From contig NZ_CP056047.1 in assembly GCF_021559775.1 (NCBI RefSeq), forward strand, positions 3,183,501 through 3,247,500: a stretch of DNA of 64,000 nt, given 5' to 3'. A program made the position numbers and the translations under genes. Positions 18,519 through 29,646 of this stretch are shown piece by piece. Position 1 is the stretch's first letter, and every line of letters starts with the position of its first letter. The stretch is from Gillisella vitis (GTDB taxonomy: Bacteria > Pseudomonadota > Alphaproteobacteria > Rhizobiales > Rhizobiaceae). The notes beneath the pieces were generated by a model. The model made no database searches. It saw only the letters and a list, made by a program, of their open reading frames with translations, and was not told where the DNA came from.

Positions 18519-19076
18519 ATGCCCGTGCAAATTCGCGCCGCCACCCCAGCCGATATCCCCCGCATAACCGTGATTTACCGCCATTCGGTTCTGACCGGCA
18601 CGGCCAGCTATGAGATCACGCCGCCTGACGAGGCCGAGATGGCGCACCGGATGGAAACGATCACCTCTCAATCCTATCCCTATATCGTCGCTGAGGATGA
18701 TGATGGCAGTCTGCTCGGCTATGCCTATGCCTCGGCCTTCCGCACTCGGCCCGCCTATCGCTTTCTGGTGGAGGATTCGATTTATCTGGCAGAGGCAGCC
18801 CAAGGCAAGGGGATCGGCAAGGCGCTGCTGACCGATCTGGTGGCGCAATGCACAGCACTGGGTTTCCGGCAGATGATCGCGGTAATCGGCGGCGCTAATC
18901 CCGCGTCAATCGGCGTCCATCGCAGCCTGGGATTTTCCCATGCCGGAGGTATCAACGGCTCCGGCTTCAAGCACGAAACCTGGCTCGATACCGTTTTCAT
19001 GCAACGCGCGCTCGGCGAGGGCAACCAAACCCTCCCCGATGAAAAATCCTATCCAGGCAGCCTGTTTAAAGGATAA
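18519..19076 (+). CDS. GNAT family N-acetyltransferase (phosphinothricin acetyltransferase-like)
   Basis: Acetyl-CoA-dependent acetyltransferase of 185 residues. RAATPADIPRITVIYRHSV at the start, the central YAYASAFRTRPAYRFLVEDSIYL and the acetyl-CoA loop QGKGIGKALL, then the IGGANPASIGVHRSLGF block match the PAT/Bar subfamily, which acetylates phosphinothricin or methionine sulfoximine-like amines. ATG at 18519 is chosen because the fold begins right after it; GTAGAAAG lies upstream. True substrate unknown. Its end is seven bases from the convergent DUF2794 gene. Confidence 0.88.
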   Translation: MPVQIRAATPADIPRITVIYRHSVLTGTASYEITPPDEAEMAHRMETITSQSYPYIVAEDDDGSLLGYAYASAFRTRPAYRFLVEDSIYLAEAAQGKGIGKALLTDLVAQCTALGFRQMIAVIGGANPASIGVHRSLGFSHAGGINGSGFKHETWLDTVFMQRALGEGNQTLPDEKSYPGSLFKG

Positions 19077-19083
19077 GGATGCT

Positions 19084-19503
19084 CTATTCGACCAGTTTCA
19101 AAACCTTGTCGAACACTTTCAGCACCTGGCGCAGGTCATGGCCGCGTTTCAGGATCATGCCATGGGTATTGACCACCGAAAAGGCCCCTTGCTTTGCCGC
19201 GAGCTTCGGATTTTTCTCGATCCGGTACAAAGGCATTTCGCCGGAGCGCTTGAAAACGGAAAACACCGCCTTGTCTTTCAGGTGGTCGAGCGCGTAATCC
19301 CGCCACTCCCCTTCCCCGACCATCCGGCCATAGACCCATAAGATCGCGTCCAATTCCGTACGATGAAAAGTGACCGGCAGCGGATCGAGATTCTGCTTGT
19401 AATCCCTCAGATCCACCACGGGAGCGGGTCTGTTGCCTGGGCGCTGGCCAGTTTCAGGAGTGACGGGCGGGACTTCGCGAGGTAAATCCGGCTGATCGGT
19501 CAT
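19084..19503 (-). CDS. DUF2794 domain protein
   Basis: Alphaproteobacterial protein of unknown function, 139 residues. A proline-rich, disordered N-terminus (about residues 1-40) precedes the conserved core: VTFHRTELDAILWVYGRMVGEGEWRDYA, then LKDKAVFSVFKR and MPLYRIEKNP. ATG at 19503 follows an AAGGAG site. No signal peptide or membrane helix. It is convergent with the acetyltransferase. The 330 bases to its right (19504-19833) hold no gene that I can support; presumably they contain its promoter. Confidence 0.88.
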   Translation of the reverse strand: MTDQPDLPREVPPVTPETGQRPGNRPAPVVDLRDYKQNLDPLPVTFHRTELDAILWVYGRMVGEGEWRDYALDHLKDKAVFSVFKRSGEMPLYRIEKNPKLAAKQGAFSVVNTHGMILKRGHDLRQVLKVFDKVLKLVE

Positions 19504-19833
19504 TGGGGCTCCTTCGTGCTTTTCATGACAAGCCGGTGACAGTTTGCCTGACAGGCATCAAATTGCAAGAGCGTAACTGCGTAAGCGGTTTGCGCCAAAA
19601 AGCGCAACCTGCACCATTTCGGAAGGTTTTTTTCCTTCGCCGTATTTCGGTCAAAACAGCGCCCCAATTGCAGACGAGATTGCACCGTCTTCAGTTGACG
19701 CGTCAGCGTCAAGGGTCCGGTCTGGCGCATTGACCCCTTACCCCCAGCCCCCCAATGTTCCCGGCCGGACCCGCTGAAGACATAATATTGTATGTGAGAC
19801 CTGTCGGCGCGCCATGCGCAGACTGTTTTCCAA

Positions 19834-20622
19834 TCAGGGATTGAGCTGCTTAGCGCTCTCATTTCCTACGGATTGAGCCATTACCATCGCTGCGCCGACG
19901 ATACGGCCAGGCTCTCCATTTTGCGTCGAAGACTGAAGCAAGACTGCAAATCCATCGCAATCATTGCTGCGCAGAACCTTGGATGGCAGGGTCAGCTTCA
20001 AACTATCGCCATGCCACATGCCGACAGATTGAATGTCGCTGACGCTGTTCCAATAGGTCATGCGCTGACCCTTGTTTTCACCCTTCAGGACCTCGACATC
20101 TTTTCGTCGCTTGAAATAGACGACGATCACATCAGCGCGGCCTTGCCCACTACCGATCGACACCGACAGTGCGTCGCCTTGAATGGCCGCGTCAACCTTG
20201 ACCGACAATCCATTGCCGCTGGCCCGCAGCCCATCCAGTTTTCCCGAAAGCGTCGCCGCATCGGTACCCTTCATCTGCATCGTTCCATTGACCACAGCCT
20301 GGGGCGTATAGACCCCGCTCCTGCCGAAGCTTCGTGCATAGGCATATTGGCGAGCGGTATTGCCAGGGGACCCGAGCGTATCGGTCCAGCCACGGTAGTT
20401 CCAGTAATCGACATGGTAGGCCAGTGCGATCACATCAGGTTGTTTGGCGAGCGCTTCAAAGGCACGGTCGGCGGGTGGGCAGGACACACAGCCCTGCGAC
20501 GTAAAAAGCTCGACAACCCCCTTCGGCGAACGCGCGTCCTCAGCCTTGACGACCGAGGCACCCGCCAAGCACAACATCAGGCCCATAAGGAGGCCTTTTC
20601 CAGGGATTGCCGTAACCTTCAT
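19834..20622 (-). CDS. DUF1223 thioredoxin-like secreted protein
   Basis: Exported protein of 262 residues. A signal peptide (MKVTAIPGKGLLMGLMLCLAGASVVKA) is followed by the DUF1223 core VVELFTSQGCVSCPPADRAF, which carries a CVSC dithiol near residue 43, and YHVDYWNYRGWTDTLGSP. The fold is thioredoxin-like and a redox role in the periplasm is likely, though not shown. ATG at 20622 has GGTGG five bases upstream; a TTG ten codons earlier is a poorer choice. The interval 20623-20969 to its right shows no gene and probably carries its promoter. Confidence 0.88.
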   Translation of the reverse strand: MKVTAIPGKGLLMGLMLCLAGASVVKAEDARSPKGVVELFTSQGCVSCPPADRAFEALAKQPDVIALAYHVDYWNYRGWTDTLGSPGNTARQYAYARSFGRSGVYTPQAVVNGTMQMKGTDAATLSGKLDGLRASGNGLSVKVDAAIQGDALSVSIGSGQGRADVIVVYFKRRKDVEVLKGENKGQRMTYWNSVSDIQSVGMWHGDSLKLTLPSKVLRSNDCDGFAVLLQSSTQNGEPGRIVGAAMVMAQSVGNESAKQLNP

Positions 20623-20969
20623 CGAAACCACCGATACTGCCCCATTCTTCAACCCTCCCCTTTATTCAACCCTTAAAGCCCGGCCACGATAGCACGGCAT
20701 CGCGCCGATAATCGCAGTCTAAGCGTCTCGAGCCGCCAATCCGATGCTGCTCGGACCCGCCCCCCCTTTGCAGCCGGTCATCGAAGCCAGCCCGGCTTAC
20801 GCTGTCCATACTGCATAAACATGTCAAAGCAGTTTAAACCGGTCACATGAACCTGGTCTTAAGCCCCGCCACACCATCGATCTGTCTGCTCATGGTCGAG
20901 AGGATAAACAGGACCTACTTCAACACCAAGTCACGTTGGGGTGAGAACAACCTGAAAGCGAAGAGAAAA

Positions 20970-21001
20970 CAAAAAAGCCGCCGGCATTTGCGCCGGCGGC
21001 T
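20970..21001 (-). terminator. Terminator of the aconitase gene
   Basis: A 10-bp perfect stem (AGCCGCCGGC with GCCGGCGGCT) with a six-base loop is followed on the minus strand by six T residues, 26 bases past the acnA stop. Confidence 0.9.
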
Positions 21002-21027
21002 GGTATTTTCAATAGGAATCGACCGGA

Positions 21028-23721
21028 TTAAGCGGCCAGATCGCGCAGAACGGTCTGCAAGATGCCACCGTTATTCACATAGGTCACTTCGTCAAGCGTA
21101 TCGATGCGGCAGATCAGCGGCAGATCCTTTACCGTGCCATCGGCATAGGTGATCTTGGCGATCTTCTTCTCGCGTGGCTTGATCTCGCCTTCGAGGCCTT
21201 CGATGGTGACAGTTTCGTCGCCCTTCAGGTTGAGGCTGGCCCAGGTGGTGCCGTCCTCAAACACGAAAGGCACGATGCCCATACCGACCAGGTTGGAGCG
21301 GTGAATACGCTCGAACGACTGGGCGACCACGGCGCGTACGCCGAGCAGGTTGGTGCCCTTGGCAGCCCAGTCACGCGAGGAACCGTTGCCGTATTCGACG
21401 CCTGCAAAGATCACCAGCGGAACGCCCTCGGCCTTGTACTGCATGGCCGCATCGTAGATCGACATCTCTTCCTTGGACGGATAATGGATGGTGTAGCCAC
21501 CTTCCTTGCCGTTCGGGCCGAGCATGTGGTTGCGGATACGGATATTGGCGAAGGTACCGCGCATCATCACTTCGTGATTGCCGCGACGGGTGCCGTACTG
21601 GTTGAAGTCCGCCACGCCAACGCCGTGATCCAGCAGATAGGCACCTGCAGGCGACGCCGCCTTGATGGAGCCAGCTGGCGAGATATGGTCGGTGGTGATC
21701 TTGTCGCCGAACAGGCCAAGAACGCGCGCATTGGTGATGTTCTTCAGACCGGAGCCGCTCTTGCCCATGCCCACGAAGTAAGGCGGGTTTTGAACATAGG
21801 TGGAGTTGTCGTCCCAGGCATAGGTCTGGCCAGCCGGAATCTGAACGGCCTGCCAGTTTTCATCGCCCTTGAACACGTCGGCATATTTGCTTTCGTATAG
21901 TTCGCGGGTGACGTATTTCAGGATGAATTCCTGGATTTCCTTCGAGGTCGGCCAGATGTCCCTGAGGAAAACCGGATTGCCGTCCTGATCTTCGCCCAGA
22001 GGCTCGGTGGTCAGATCCTTCTGGACCGAACCGGCCAGCGCGTAAGCCACAACCAGTGGCGGAGAGGCCAGATAGTTGGCCTGAACGTCCGGCGAGATAC
22101 GGCCTTCGAAGTTACGGTTGCCCGACAACACGCCAGCGGTGATCAGGCCCTTGTCGTTAATGGTCTTGGAAATCGGCGCTGGCAGCGGGCCAGAGTTGCC
22201 GATGCAGGTGGTGCAGCCGAAACCAACGAGGTTGAAGCCGAGTGCATCCAGAGACACTTGCAGACCAGACTTGGACAGGTATTCACCAACAACCTGGCTT
22301 CCAGGTGCCAGCGAGGTCTTGACCCAAGGCTTGGACTTCAGACCCTTGGCAACAGCATTGCGGGCCAGAAGGCCAGCCGCAATCAACACGCTCGGGTTGG
22401 AGGTGTTGGTGCAGGAGGTGATAGCGGCAATGGCCACATCGCCATGACCGAGGTCGAAGTCAGTGCCCTCAACAGCGTAGCGATTGGTCAACTGGCCAGG
22501 CTTCTTATAGTCGCCTTCCAGAGCCGTTGCGAAGTTTGGCGCAATCGTTTCCAAGGCAAGACGGCCTTCCGGACGCTTTGGACCGGCCATCGACGGCACA
22601 ACGTCGCCGAGATCGAGTTCCAGCGTGTCGGTGAACACCAGTTCGGAACCGTCACCATCACGCCACATGCCCTGCGCCTTGGAATAGGCTTCGACCAGTG
22701 CAATCCGGTCCTTGGTGCGGCCCGACATCGTCAGGTAGTTGATGGTTTCGCCGTCAACCGGGAAGAAACCGCAGGTCGCGCCGTATTCTGGGCCCATGTT
22801 GCCAATGGTGGCGCGGTCGGCCAAAGACATCGAATCCAGACCGGGGCCGAAGAATTCAACGAACTTGGACACAACGCCCTTCTTGCGCAGCATCTGAACA
22901 ACGGTCAGCACGAGGTCGGTGGCGGTGACGCCTTCCTTGACCTTGCCAGTCAGCTTGAAGCCGATAACTTCTGGCAGAAGCATGGAAACCGGCTGGCCAA
23001 GCATGGCCGCTTCCGCTTCGATACCACCCACGCCCCAGCCCAGAACACCCAGACCGTTGATCATGGTGGTGTGGCTGTCTGTGCCAACGCAGGTGTCAGG
23101 ATAGGCAGTGGTTTCGCCGTCTTCATCCTTGGTCCAGACTGTCTGGCCGAGATATTCAAGGTTGACTTGGTGACAGATGCCAGTGCCCGGAGGAACAACG
23201 CGGAAGTTTTTAAACGCCTGCTGACCCCACTTGAGGAAGCGGTAACGCTCGCCGTTGCGCTCATATTCCAGCTCAACGTTGCGGGCAAAAGCGGTTGGCG
23301 TGCCGAACTCGTCCACGATGACCGAGTGGTCGATGACGAGGTCGACAGGAACCAGCGGGTTGATCTTTTCCGGATCACCACCCAGCGACACCATGGCATC
23401 GCGCATGGCAGCCAGATCGACCACGGCGGGAACGCCGGTGAAGTCCTGCATCAGCACGCGGGCCGGACGATAGGCGATTTCGTTTTCAGCCGTGCCCTTG
23501 TCAACCAGCCAGGCGGCGACGTTTTCAATGTCGGCCTTGGTGACGGAGCGGCCGTCTTCGTTGCGCAGCAGGTTTTCCAGCAGCACCTTCATGGAATAGG
23601 GCAGCTTGGAGACGCCGGTCAGGCCATTGGCCTCGGCCTTGGGGATACTGTAATAGACATAATCCTTGCCATCGACGGAAAGCGTCGACCGGCAATTGAA
23701 ACTGTCAAGCGATTTGGACAC
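21028..23721 (-). CDS. acnA: Aconitate hydratase
   Basis: Iron-sulfur enzyme of the citric acid cycle, interconverting citrate and isocitrate; the AcnA/IRP type. Cluster cysteines are in SCTNTSNPSVL and GFGCTTCIGNSGPL. Other family blocks are VGTDSHTTMINGLGVLGWGVGGIEAE and, at the swivelling C-terminal domain, EYGNGSSRDWAAKGTNLLG. With a GTG start at 23721 (SKSLDSFNCRSTL) it is 897 residues, the usual rhizobial size; no ATG gives a family-like N-terminus, and the frame extends a few codons further. It is divergent from ccmA with 250 bases between, which should hold both promoters. Confidence 0.97.
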   Translation of the reverse strand: MSKSLDSFNCRSTLSVDGKDYVYYSIPKAEANGLTGVSKLPYSMKVLLENLLRNEDGRSVTKADIENVAAWLVDKGTAENEIAYRPARVLMQDFTGVPAVVDLAAMRDAMVSLGGDPEKINPLVPVDLVIDHSVIVDEFGTPTAFARNVELEYERNGERYRFLKWGQQAFKNFRVVPPGTGICHQVNLEYLGQTVWTKDEDGETTAYPDTCVGTDSHTTMINGLGVLGWGVGGIEAEAAMLGQPVSMLLPEVIGFKLTGKVKEGVTATDLVLTVVQMLRKKGVVSKFVEFFGPGLDSMSLADRATIGNMGPEYGATCGFFPVDGETINYLTMSGRTKDRIALVEAYSKAQGMWRDGDGSELVFTDTLELDLGDVVPSMAGPKRPEGRLALETIAPNFATALEGDYKKPGQLTNRYAVEGTDFDLGHGDVAIAAITSCTNTSNPSVLIAAGLLARNAVAKGLKSKPWVKTSLAPGSQVVGEYLSKSGLQVSLDALGFNLVGFGCTTCIGNSGPLPAPISKTINDKGLITAGVLSGNRNFEGRISPDVQANYLASPPLVVAYALAGSVQKDLTTEPLGEDQDGNPVFLRDIWPTSKEIQEFILKYVTRELYESKYADVFKGDENWQAVQIPAGQTYAWDDNSTYVQNPPYFVGMGKSGSGLKNITNARVLGLFGDKITTDHISPAGSIKAASPAGAYLLDHGVGVADFNQYGTRRGNHEVMMRGTFANIRIRNHMLGPNGKEGGYTIHYPSKEEMSIYDAAMQYKAEGVPLVIFAGVEYGNGSSRDWAAKGTNLLGVRAVVAQSFERIHRSNLVGMGIVPFVFEDGTTWASLNLKGDETVTIEGLEGEIKPREKKIAKITYADGTVKDLPLICRIDTLDEVTYVNNGGILQTVLRDLAA

Positions 23722-23972
23722 GGATAGAACCCCGCTGATACTGATAGCCAACACATACGTGCGGACGCCTATGCACTACATGCACATCAGGATGCGGGTG
23801 CGACCATTTCCGCTGTCCGCCCGTGAAAATCGCTTTACGCAACATTCAAGTTCGGCGCTAGGATGATGGACACGCCGGTCGCTGGCGTGGTTGCAGGTCT
23901 TATAGAGAATTTCCAAGAACTGTTCCAGAGTGTAGAAGGCCAAATGGCACAATTTTTTAAAGGCGATAAGCT

Positions 23973-24638
23973 TTGCTAAACAAAGGGGAAATCACCCGGC
24001 TAAATGCCCTGGAACTGGCCGCAAAACGCGGGGAAGATCTGCTGTTTCGCAACGTCTCCTTCACGCTGTCATCTGGCGAAGCGCTGATCCTGACCGGTCG
24101 CAACGGATCGGGAAAATCCACCTTGCTGCGGGTCATCGCCGGCTTCATCCGGCCAGAGCGCGGCTCCGTCCTGTTCGAATCACCCGGCACAGAACCACGA
24201 CCACCACGCGAGATCAGCCACTACCTCGGCCACCGCAACGGCATGAAGGCGGAACTGACGGTGGTCGAAAATCTGCAATTCTGGAAGGCATTTCTCGGAC
24301 AGGCCCAAGGCGGTTCGGGCATCTCCATCGAAGAGGCCGCCGATCAGGTCGGGCTGGGCGGCATCACCCACCTGCCCTATGGCTATCTGTCCGCCGGGCA
24401 GCAGCGGCGCTTCGCCATGGCCCGGCTACTGGTATCCTACCGCCCAATCTGGATTCTCGATGAACCGACAGCTGCGCTGGACTTGAAGGCCGATGAGATG
24501 TTTTCAAGCCTGATCCGCGCCCATCTGGCCCAAGGCGGCATGGTGCTGGCCGCCACCCACCAGCCACTGGGCCTGGAAAGCCCGAAACAGTTGGAAATGA
24601 AGGGCTTCGACTACGGCGATCTGGAGGATGCGGCGTGA
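23973..24638 (+). CDS. ccmA: Heme exporter ATP-binding protein CcmA
   Basis: ATPase of the CcmABCD complex, which releases holo-CcmE during cytochrome c maturation. Walker A GRNGSGKST (residues 42-50), the SAGQQRRFAMARLL signature and Walker B WILDEPTAALD are present in 221 residues. No ATG is available in a sensible place; TTG at 23973 follows AAAGGCGATAAGC and is the best start. It is the first gene of a tight rightward operon ccmA-ccmB-ccmC-ccmD-ccmG. Confidence 0.93.
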   Translation: MLNKGEITRLNALELAAKRGEDLLFRNVSFTLSSGEALILTGRNGSGKSTLLRVIAGFIRPERGSVLFESPGTEPRPPREISHYLGHRNGMKAELTVVENLQFWKAFLGQAQGGSGISIEEAADQVGLGGITHLPYGYLSAGQQRRFAMARLLVSYRPIWILDEPTAALDLKADEMFSSLIRAHLAQGGMVLAATHQPLGLESPKQLEMKGFDYGDLEDAA

Positions 24639-25294
24639 TCGCTCTTTTTCTGCGCGACTTGAAACTGTCGGTCAGGGCGGGCGGCGGCGCGCTGATCGGT
24701 GTGCTGTTCTTCCTGACCGTGGTGGCCGTCATTCCCTTCGGCGTTGGCCCGGATATGAACCTGCTGGCCCGCATTGGTCCTGCCATTGTCTGGATCGGCG
24801 CGCTGCTGTCGGCGCTGCTTGGCCTCGACCGGCTGTTTCAGGCCGACCGTGATGACGGCTCGCTGGATCTGCTTCTGATGCAGGAAACGCCGCTGGTGCT
24901 GACCGTCTTCGTTAAATGCTTGGCCCATTGGACGGCGACCAGCCTGCCGCTGGTGATCGCTTCGCCGCTGCTGGGCCTGTTCATGAATATGAGCGAAATG
25001 GCCATCGGGGCGGTGATGTTGACGCTGCTGGTCGGCTCTCCTGCGCTCACCTTCATCGGCGCTGCCGGGGCAGCCGTCGCCGTGGCCCTGCCGCGCGGCG
25101 GGCTGCTGGTATCGATCCTGGTTCTGCCGCTGGCCATTCCGGTGCTGATTTTCGGTGTCAGCGCCTCCTATGCGGCTGTGGAAGACCCGGCCCCTTTTCT
25201 GCCGCCCTTTCTGTTTTTATCGGCACTTACTTTATTCTTCGCTGTCATCGGGCCATCGGCAGCCGCATTGGCGCTTAGAAACACAGCGGATTGA
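24635..25294 (+). CDS. ccmB: Heme exporter protein CcmB
   Basis: Integral membrane subunit of the CcmABCD complex, 219 residues, with about six hydrophobic segments and the start MIALFLRDLKLSVRAGGGALIG typical of CcmB. The conserved LDRLFQADRDDGSLDLL loop follows the second helix. GTG at 24635 overlaps the ccmA stop by four bases (GTGA), indicating translational coupling. Confidence 0.95.
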   Translation: MIALFLRDLKLSVRAGGGALIGVLFFLTVVAVIPFGVGPDMNLLARIGPAIVWIGALLSALLGLDRLFQADRDDGSLDLLLMQETPLVLTVFVKCLAHWTATSLPLVIASPLLGLFMNMSEMAIGAVMLTLLVGSPALTFIGAAGAAVAVALPRGGLLVSILVLPLAIPVLIFGVSASYAAVEDPAPFLPPFLFLSALTLFFAVIGPSAAALALRNTAD

Positions 25295-25362
25295 TCGTTC
25301 TTGATCCCCTGCAATTGATTGCGATCAATTGCAGCAACACCATCCTCAGGGTAGAAAGCAGC

Positions 25363-26145
25363 ATGACCGACAATAGCCTTGCTTCGACCAAGCTTACTGC
25401 CCGATTAAATACGCTGGCCAATCCGACCCGGTTTCTGGCACTGGTAGCGCGTGTCCTGCCATGGATGGCAGGAATAACCGTTATTCTGCTGGCCATCGGC
25501 CTGACGCTGGCCTTCACCACAGAGGGCGACTACCAGCAGGGCGATACGGTGCGGATCATGTATATTCATGTGCCCGCCGCCTGGCTGGCGATGATGTGCT
25601 ATTCGGTCATGGCGATTTCCGCCATCGGCACGCTGGTCTGGCGTCATCCGCTGGCCGATGTCAGCCATCGGGCCGCGGCACCGCTGGGGGCAGCCTTCAC
25701 CTTCATCGCGCTGGTCACCGGCTCGCTCTGGGGTCGGCCCATGTGGGGAACATGGTGGGCCTGGGGCGATGCCCGCCTGACCTCAGTGTTCATTCTATTC
25801 CTGATGTATTTGGGCCTGATCGCCCTCAACCGGGCCATGGACGATCCGTCAAAATCGGCACGGATCAGTTCGGTGCTGATCCTGGTCGGCTTCGTCAATA
25901 TTCCGATCATCAAATTTTCCGTGGAATGGTGGAATACGCTGCACCAGCCCGCCAGCATCATGAAGCTTGGCGGTCCAAGCGTCGATCCGGAGTTTCTGCG
26001 GCCCTTGCTGATCATGGCGCTGGCCTTCACGCTGCTGTTCTTCACTCTGCATTTGATGGCGATGCGTAACGAGATCTGGCGGCGGCGAATCATGGCCCAG
26101 CGCCGTCTTGCCGCCCGGGTCGCCTCGCAGGAGAGCACATCATGA
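25363..26145 (+). CDS. ccmC: Heme ABC transporter permease / heme handling protein CcmC
   Basis: Six-helix membrane protein, 260 residues, which loads heme on CcmE. The tryptophan-rich heme-binding block WGRPMWGTWWAWGDARLTS lies near the middle (about residues 125-143), with flanking conserved histidines IHVPAAW and VEWWNTLHQPAS. ATG at 25363 is preceded by AGGGTAG; the open frame reaches back to 25291 but that extension lacks family features. It starts 68 bases after ccmB. Confidence 0.95.
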   Translation: MTDNSLASTKLTARLNTLANPTRFLALVARVLPWMAGITVILLAIGLTLAFTTEGDYQQGDTVRIMYIHVPAAWLAMMCYSVMAISAIGTLVWRHPLADVSHRAAAPLGAAFTFIALVTGSLWGRPMWGTWWAWGDARLTSVFILFLMYLGLIALNRAMDDPSKSARISSVLILVGFVNIPIIKFSVEWWNTLHQPASIMKLGGPSVDPEFLRPLLIMALAFTLLFFTLHLMAMRNEIWRRRIMAQRRLAARVASQESTS

Positions 26146-26312
26146 AATATGCTTTCTATATCGGCACCGCCTACGGGCTGACCGCTGCTGCCATCCTGTT
26201 CATGGTCTTCTGGATCTGGCTGGAGGGCCGCGCCCGTCAGAAAGAATTGAAGGCATTGGAAGCCTCCGGCATCCGCCGTCGTTCCGATCCATCGACAGAA
26301 AAGGCGCTCTGA
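26142..26312 (+). CDS. ccmD: Heme exporter protein CcmD
   Basis: Small membrane protein of 56 residues: MKYAFYIGTAYGLTAAAILF, a single helix (about residues 8-28) then a basic cytoplasmic tail (EGRARQKELKALEASG). It stabilises CcmE in the CcmABC complex. ATG at 26142 overlaps the ccmC stop (ATGA) and its own stop overlaps the ccmG start by one base. Confidence 0.92.
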   Translation: MKYAFYIGTAYGLTAAAILFMVFWIWLEGRARQKELKALEASGIRRRSDPSTEKAL

Positions 26313-26938
26313 TGGCTGAGAACAGGCTGGAAACCGCTGAAAAACGCGGGCTCTCCCGTTACCTGCTGGCGGCCATTCCGCTTGCGGTTTTTGCGCTGAT
26401 CGCCGGTACTGCCGGAAAAATGCTCTATAATCAGGATTTCAACGGCAAGAATGTCAGCGATATTCCCTCCGCACTGATCGGCACCAAAGCGCCCCCCCTG
26501 AACCTGCCACCGCTGGAGGGCTCCAACCTTCCGGCGCTGACCTCTTCCGCCATCACGGGCAAGCTGACACTGGTCAATGTGTTTGCGTCCTGGTGTGTCC
26601 CCTGCCGGGATGAGCATCCGCTGCTGAAACAGTTGAGCAATGACCCCCGCATCCAGATCGTCGCCATCAACTACAAGGACAAGAGCGACAACGCGCTCAG
26701 GTTTTTGGGCGAGCTTGGCAATCCCTACAAGGCCATCGGCATCGACCCGAACGGCAAGGCGGCGATTGATTGGGGCGTGTACGGTATCCCGGAAAGCTAT
26801 CTTGTCGCCCCGGATGGCACGATTGTTTATAAGCGGGTCGGGCCTTTTGATGCGCAGTCGATTGAAAAGGGTCTTTATCCGGCTATCGATAGGGCGCTTG
26901 CCGTCAAAGCCATTACAAAGCCGCCTGCCAGGCCTTGA
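26312..26938 (+). CDS. ccmG: Thiol:disulfide oxidoreductase CcmG/CycY (DsbE)
   Basis: Membrane-anchored thioredoxin-like reductant for apocytochrome c cysteines. A short N-terminal anchor (residues about 16-36), then [17 protein letters not shown] with active-site C95-VP-C98, and [17 protein letters not shown] with the cis-proline loop. Length is 208 residues from ATG at 26312, which overlaps the ccmD stop. Its last 26 bases overlap the convergent DUF2585 gene. The remaining ccm genes (ccmE, ccmF, ccmH, ccmI) are not in the window; in rhizobia they usually form a separate operon. Confidence 0.95.
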   Translation: MAENRLETAEKRGLSRYLLAAIPLAVFALIAGTAGKMLYNQDFNGKNVSDIPSALIGTKAPPLNLPPLEGSNLPALTSSAITGKLTLVNVFASWCVPCRDEHPLLKQLSNDPRIQIVAINYKDKSDNALRFLGELGNPYKAIGIDPNGKAAIDWGVYGIPESYLVAPDGTIVYKRVGPFDAQSIEKGLYPAIDRALAVKAITKPPARP

Positions 26939-27503
26939 TCGCATCCACCGGCCAGACCAGCATGATGACATTCAGGGTCAGATTGTCGCGGATCAAATAC
27001 CCCGTCAGCAACTCGAAAAATACGGCAACGACAATCGTTAGCCACACCGGCACACGGGCTGCAAACAGGAAGCCGAGCGCCATGAACACGGTATCCATCG
27101 CCGAATTCAGGATGCTGTCGCCTTCATAGCCAACCGCCATGGTCGCAGCACGGTAACGATTGATGATGATGGGGGAATTTTCCAGCAATTCCCAACCGGC
27201 CTCAATCAAGGTTGCCAGCGTCAGGCGCTGACCGAACGACCCGCGCCGCAGCACCAGCCAGCCGAGACCATAAAACAGGAATCCGTGGATGATATGCGAG
27301 GGCGTGTACCAATCAGCCAAGTGTTGGGAATTGCCCGATGTATTCACGCCCGCCTCGAACAGCTTCACATAGCCGCAGGAGCAGATCCAGATCCTGCCCA
27401 TAAAATGCTCGGCCAAGATCTGCACGGCCAGAATGATGACGGGAACGACCAGCCAGAACGAGGCGGCATGATGGGTTTTCGGCGCTCCCGCTACAGCCTT
27501 CAC
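26913..27503 (-). CDS. DUF2585 membrane protein
   Basis: Membrane protein of 196 residues with about five hydrophobic segments, known only from alphaproteobacteria. The family block [39 protein letters not shown] carries two cysteines and histidines that could bind a metal. GTG at 27503 overlaps the yciB stop (GTGA), so it is translationally coupled and ends the dapF-side transcript, running into the 3' end of ccmG from the opposite strand. Function unknown. Confidence 0.88.
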   Translation of the reverse strand: MKAVAGAPKTHHAASFWLVVPVIILAVQILAEHFMGRIWICSCGYVKLFEAGVNTSGNSQHLADWYTPSHIIHGFLFYGLGWLVLRRGSFGQRLTLATLIEAGWELLENSPIIINRYRAATMAVGYEGDSILNSAMDTVFMALGFLFAARVPVWLTIVVAVFFELLTGYLIRDNLTLNVIMLVWPVDAIKAWQAAL

Positions 27504-28150
27504 TTGCCGCCCTCTTCCGCCTTATTTTCCAGGGAATGGCGCATGATCAGCGGCATCTGCGCCAGCGTGAACAGGATGGTGATCGGCATCGTTCCCCAGA
27601 CCTTGAAATTCACCCAGACATCATTGGTGAAATTGCGCCAGACCACCTCGTTCAACACCGACAGGAACAGGAAGAAAATACCCCATCGCAGGGTCAACTT
27701 GCGCCAGCCCTCGTCATCGAGCTGAAAGGCGGCGTTGAAGACATAGCCGAGCAAGGATTTGCCAAACAGTAATCCACCAAGCAGCACCAGGCCGAACAGC
27801 GCGTTGACGATGGTCGGCTTCATCTTGATGAATGTGTCGTCCTGGAGCCAAATCGACAGCGATCCGAACACCAGCACCACCACGCCGGATACAAAAGGCA
27901 TGACCGGCAAATGCTTGAAGACGATCTTGGACACCACCAGCGCCACCACGGTGGCGACCATGAACAGCGCCGTCGCAATCAGCAGCGGCCCGCCGATGGC
28001 GGTCAGGGCCGGAAAATGCGCCGCCAGCCATTCGCCGCGCAGATTGCCGAAGAAGAACACCAGCAGCGGCCCAAGCTCCAAAGCCAGCTTCAGCAAGGGG
28101 TGATGCTGTTCTGCCGCACTTGGTTGCTGGTCTGCGTTTCCTGCTGTCAT
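27500..28150 (-). CDS. yciB: Inner-membrane septation protein YciB/IspZ family
   Basis: Membrane protein of 216 residues, about six helices, related to the intracellular septation protein of Shigella. [40 protein letters not shown] and [20 protein letters not shown] are family blocks. The protein affects cell-envelope integrity and division in enterics; its role in rhizobia is unproved. Overlaps the DUF2585 gene by four bases. ATG at 28150. Confidence 0.92.
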   Translation of the reverse strand: MTAGNADQQPSAAEQHHPLLKLALELGPLLVFFFGNLRGEWLAAHFPALTAIGGPLLIATALFMVATVVALVVSKIVFKHLPVMPFVSGVVVLVFGSLSIWLQDDTFIKMKPTIVNALFGLVLLGGLLFGKSLLGYVFNAAFQLDDEGWRKLTLRWGIFFLFLSVLNEVVWRNFTNDVWVNFKVWGTMPITILFTLAQMPLIMRHSLENKAEEGGK

Positions 28151-28223
28151 GGTATCCTGCTTTGCTCTTTGGGCTCAATACGGTGATTAACGTGAAATTG
28201 CGTCGAATTTAAAGGTGGGTGCT

Positions 28224-29624
<1,401 letters not shown>

Positions 29625-29646
29625 GATGTTCTTTGCTTTTCGACGT

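Noticed and set aside
19500..19862. Leftward 120-codon frame between DUF2794 and DUF1223
   Set aside because: No ribosome site, no domain, and it overlaps the beginning of DUF2794; likely noncoding.
22258..23727. 489-codon rightward frame
   Set aside because: Shadow of aconitase.
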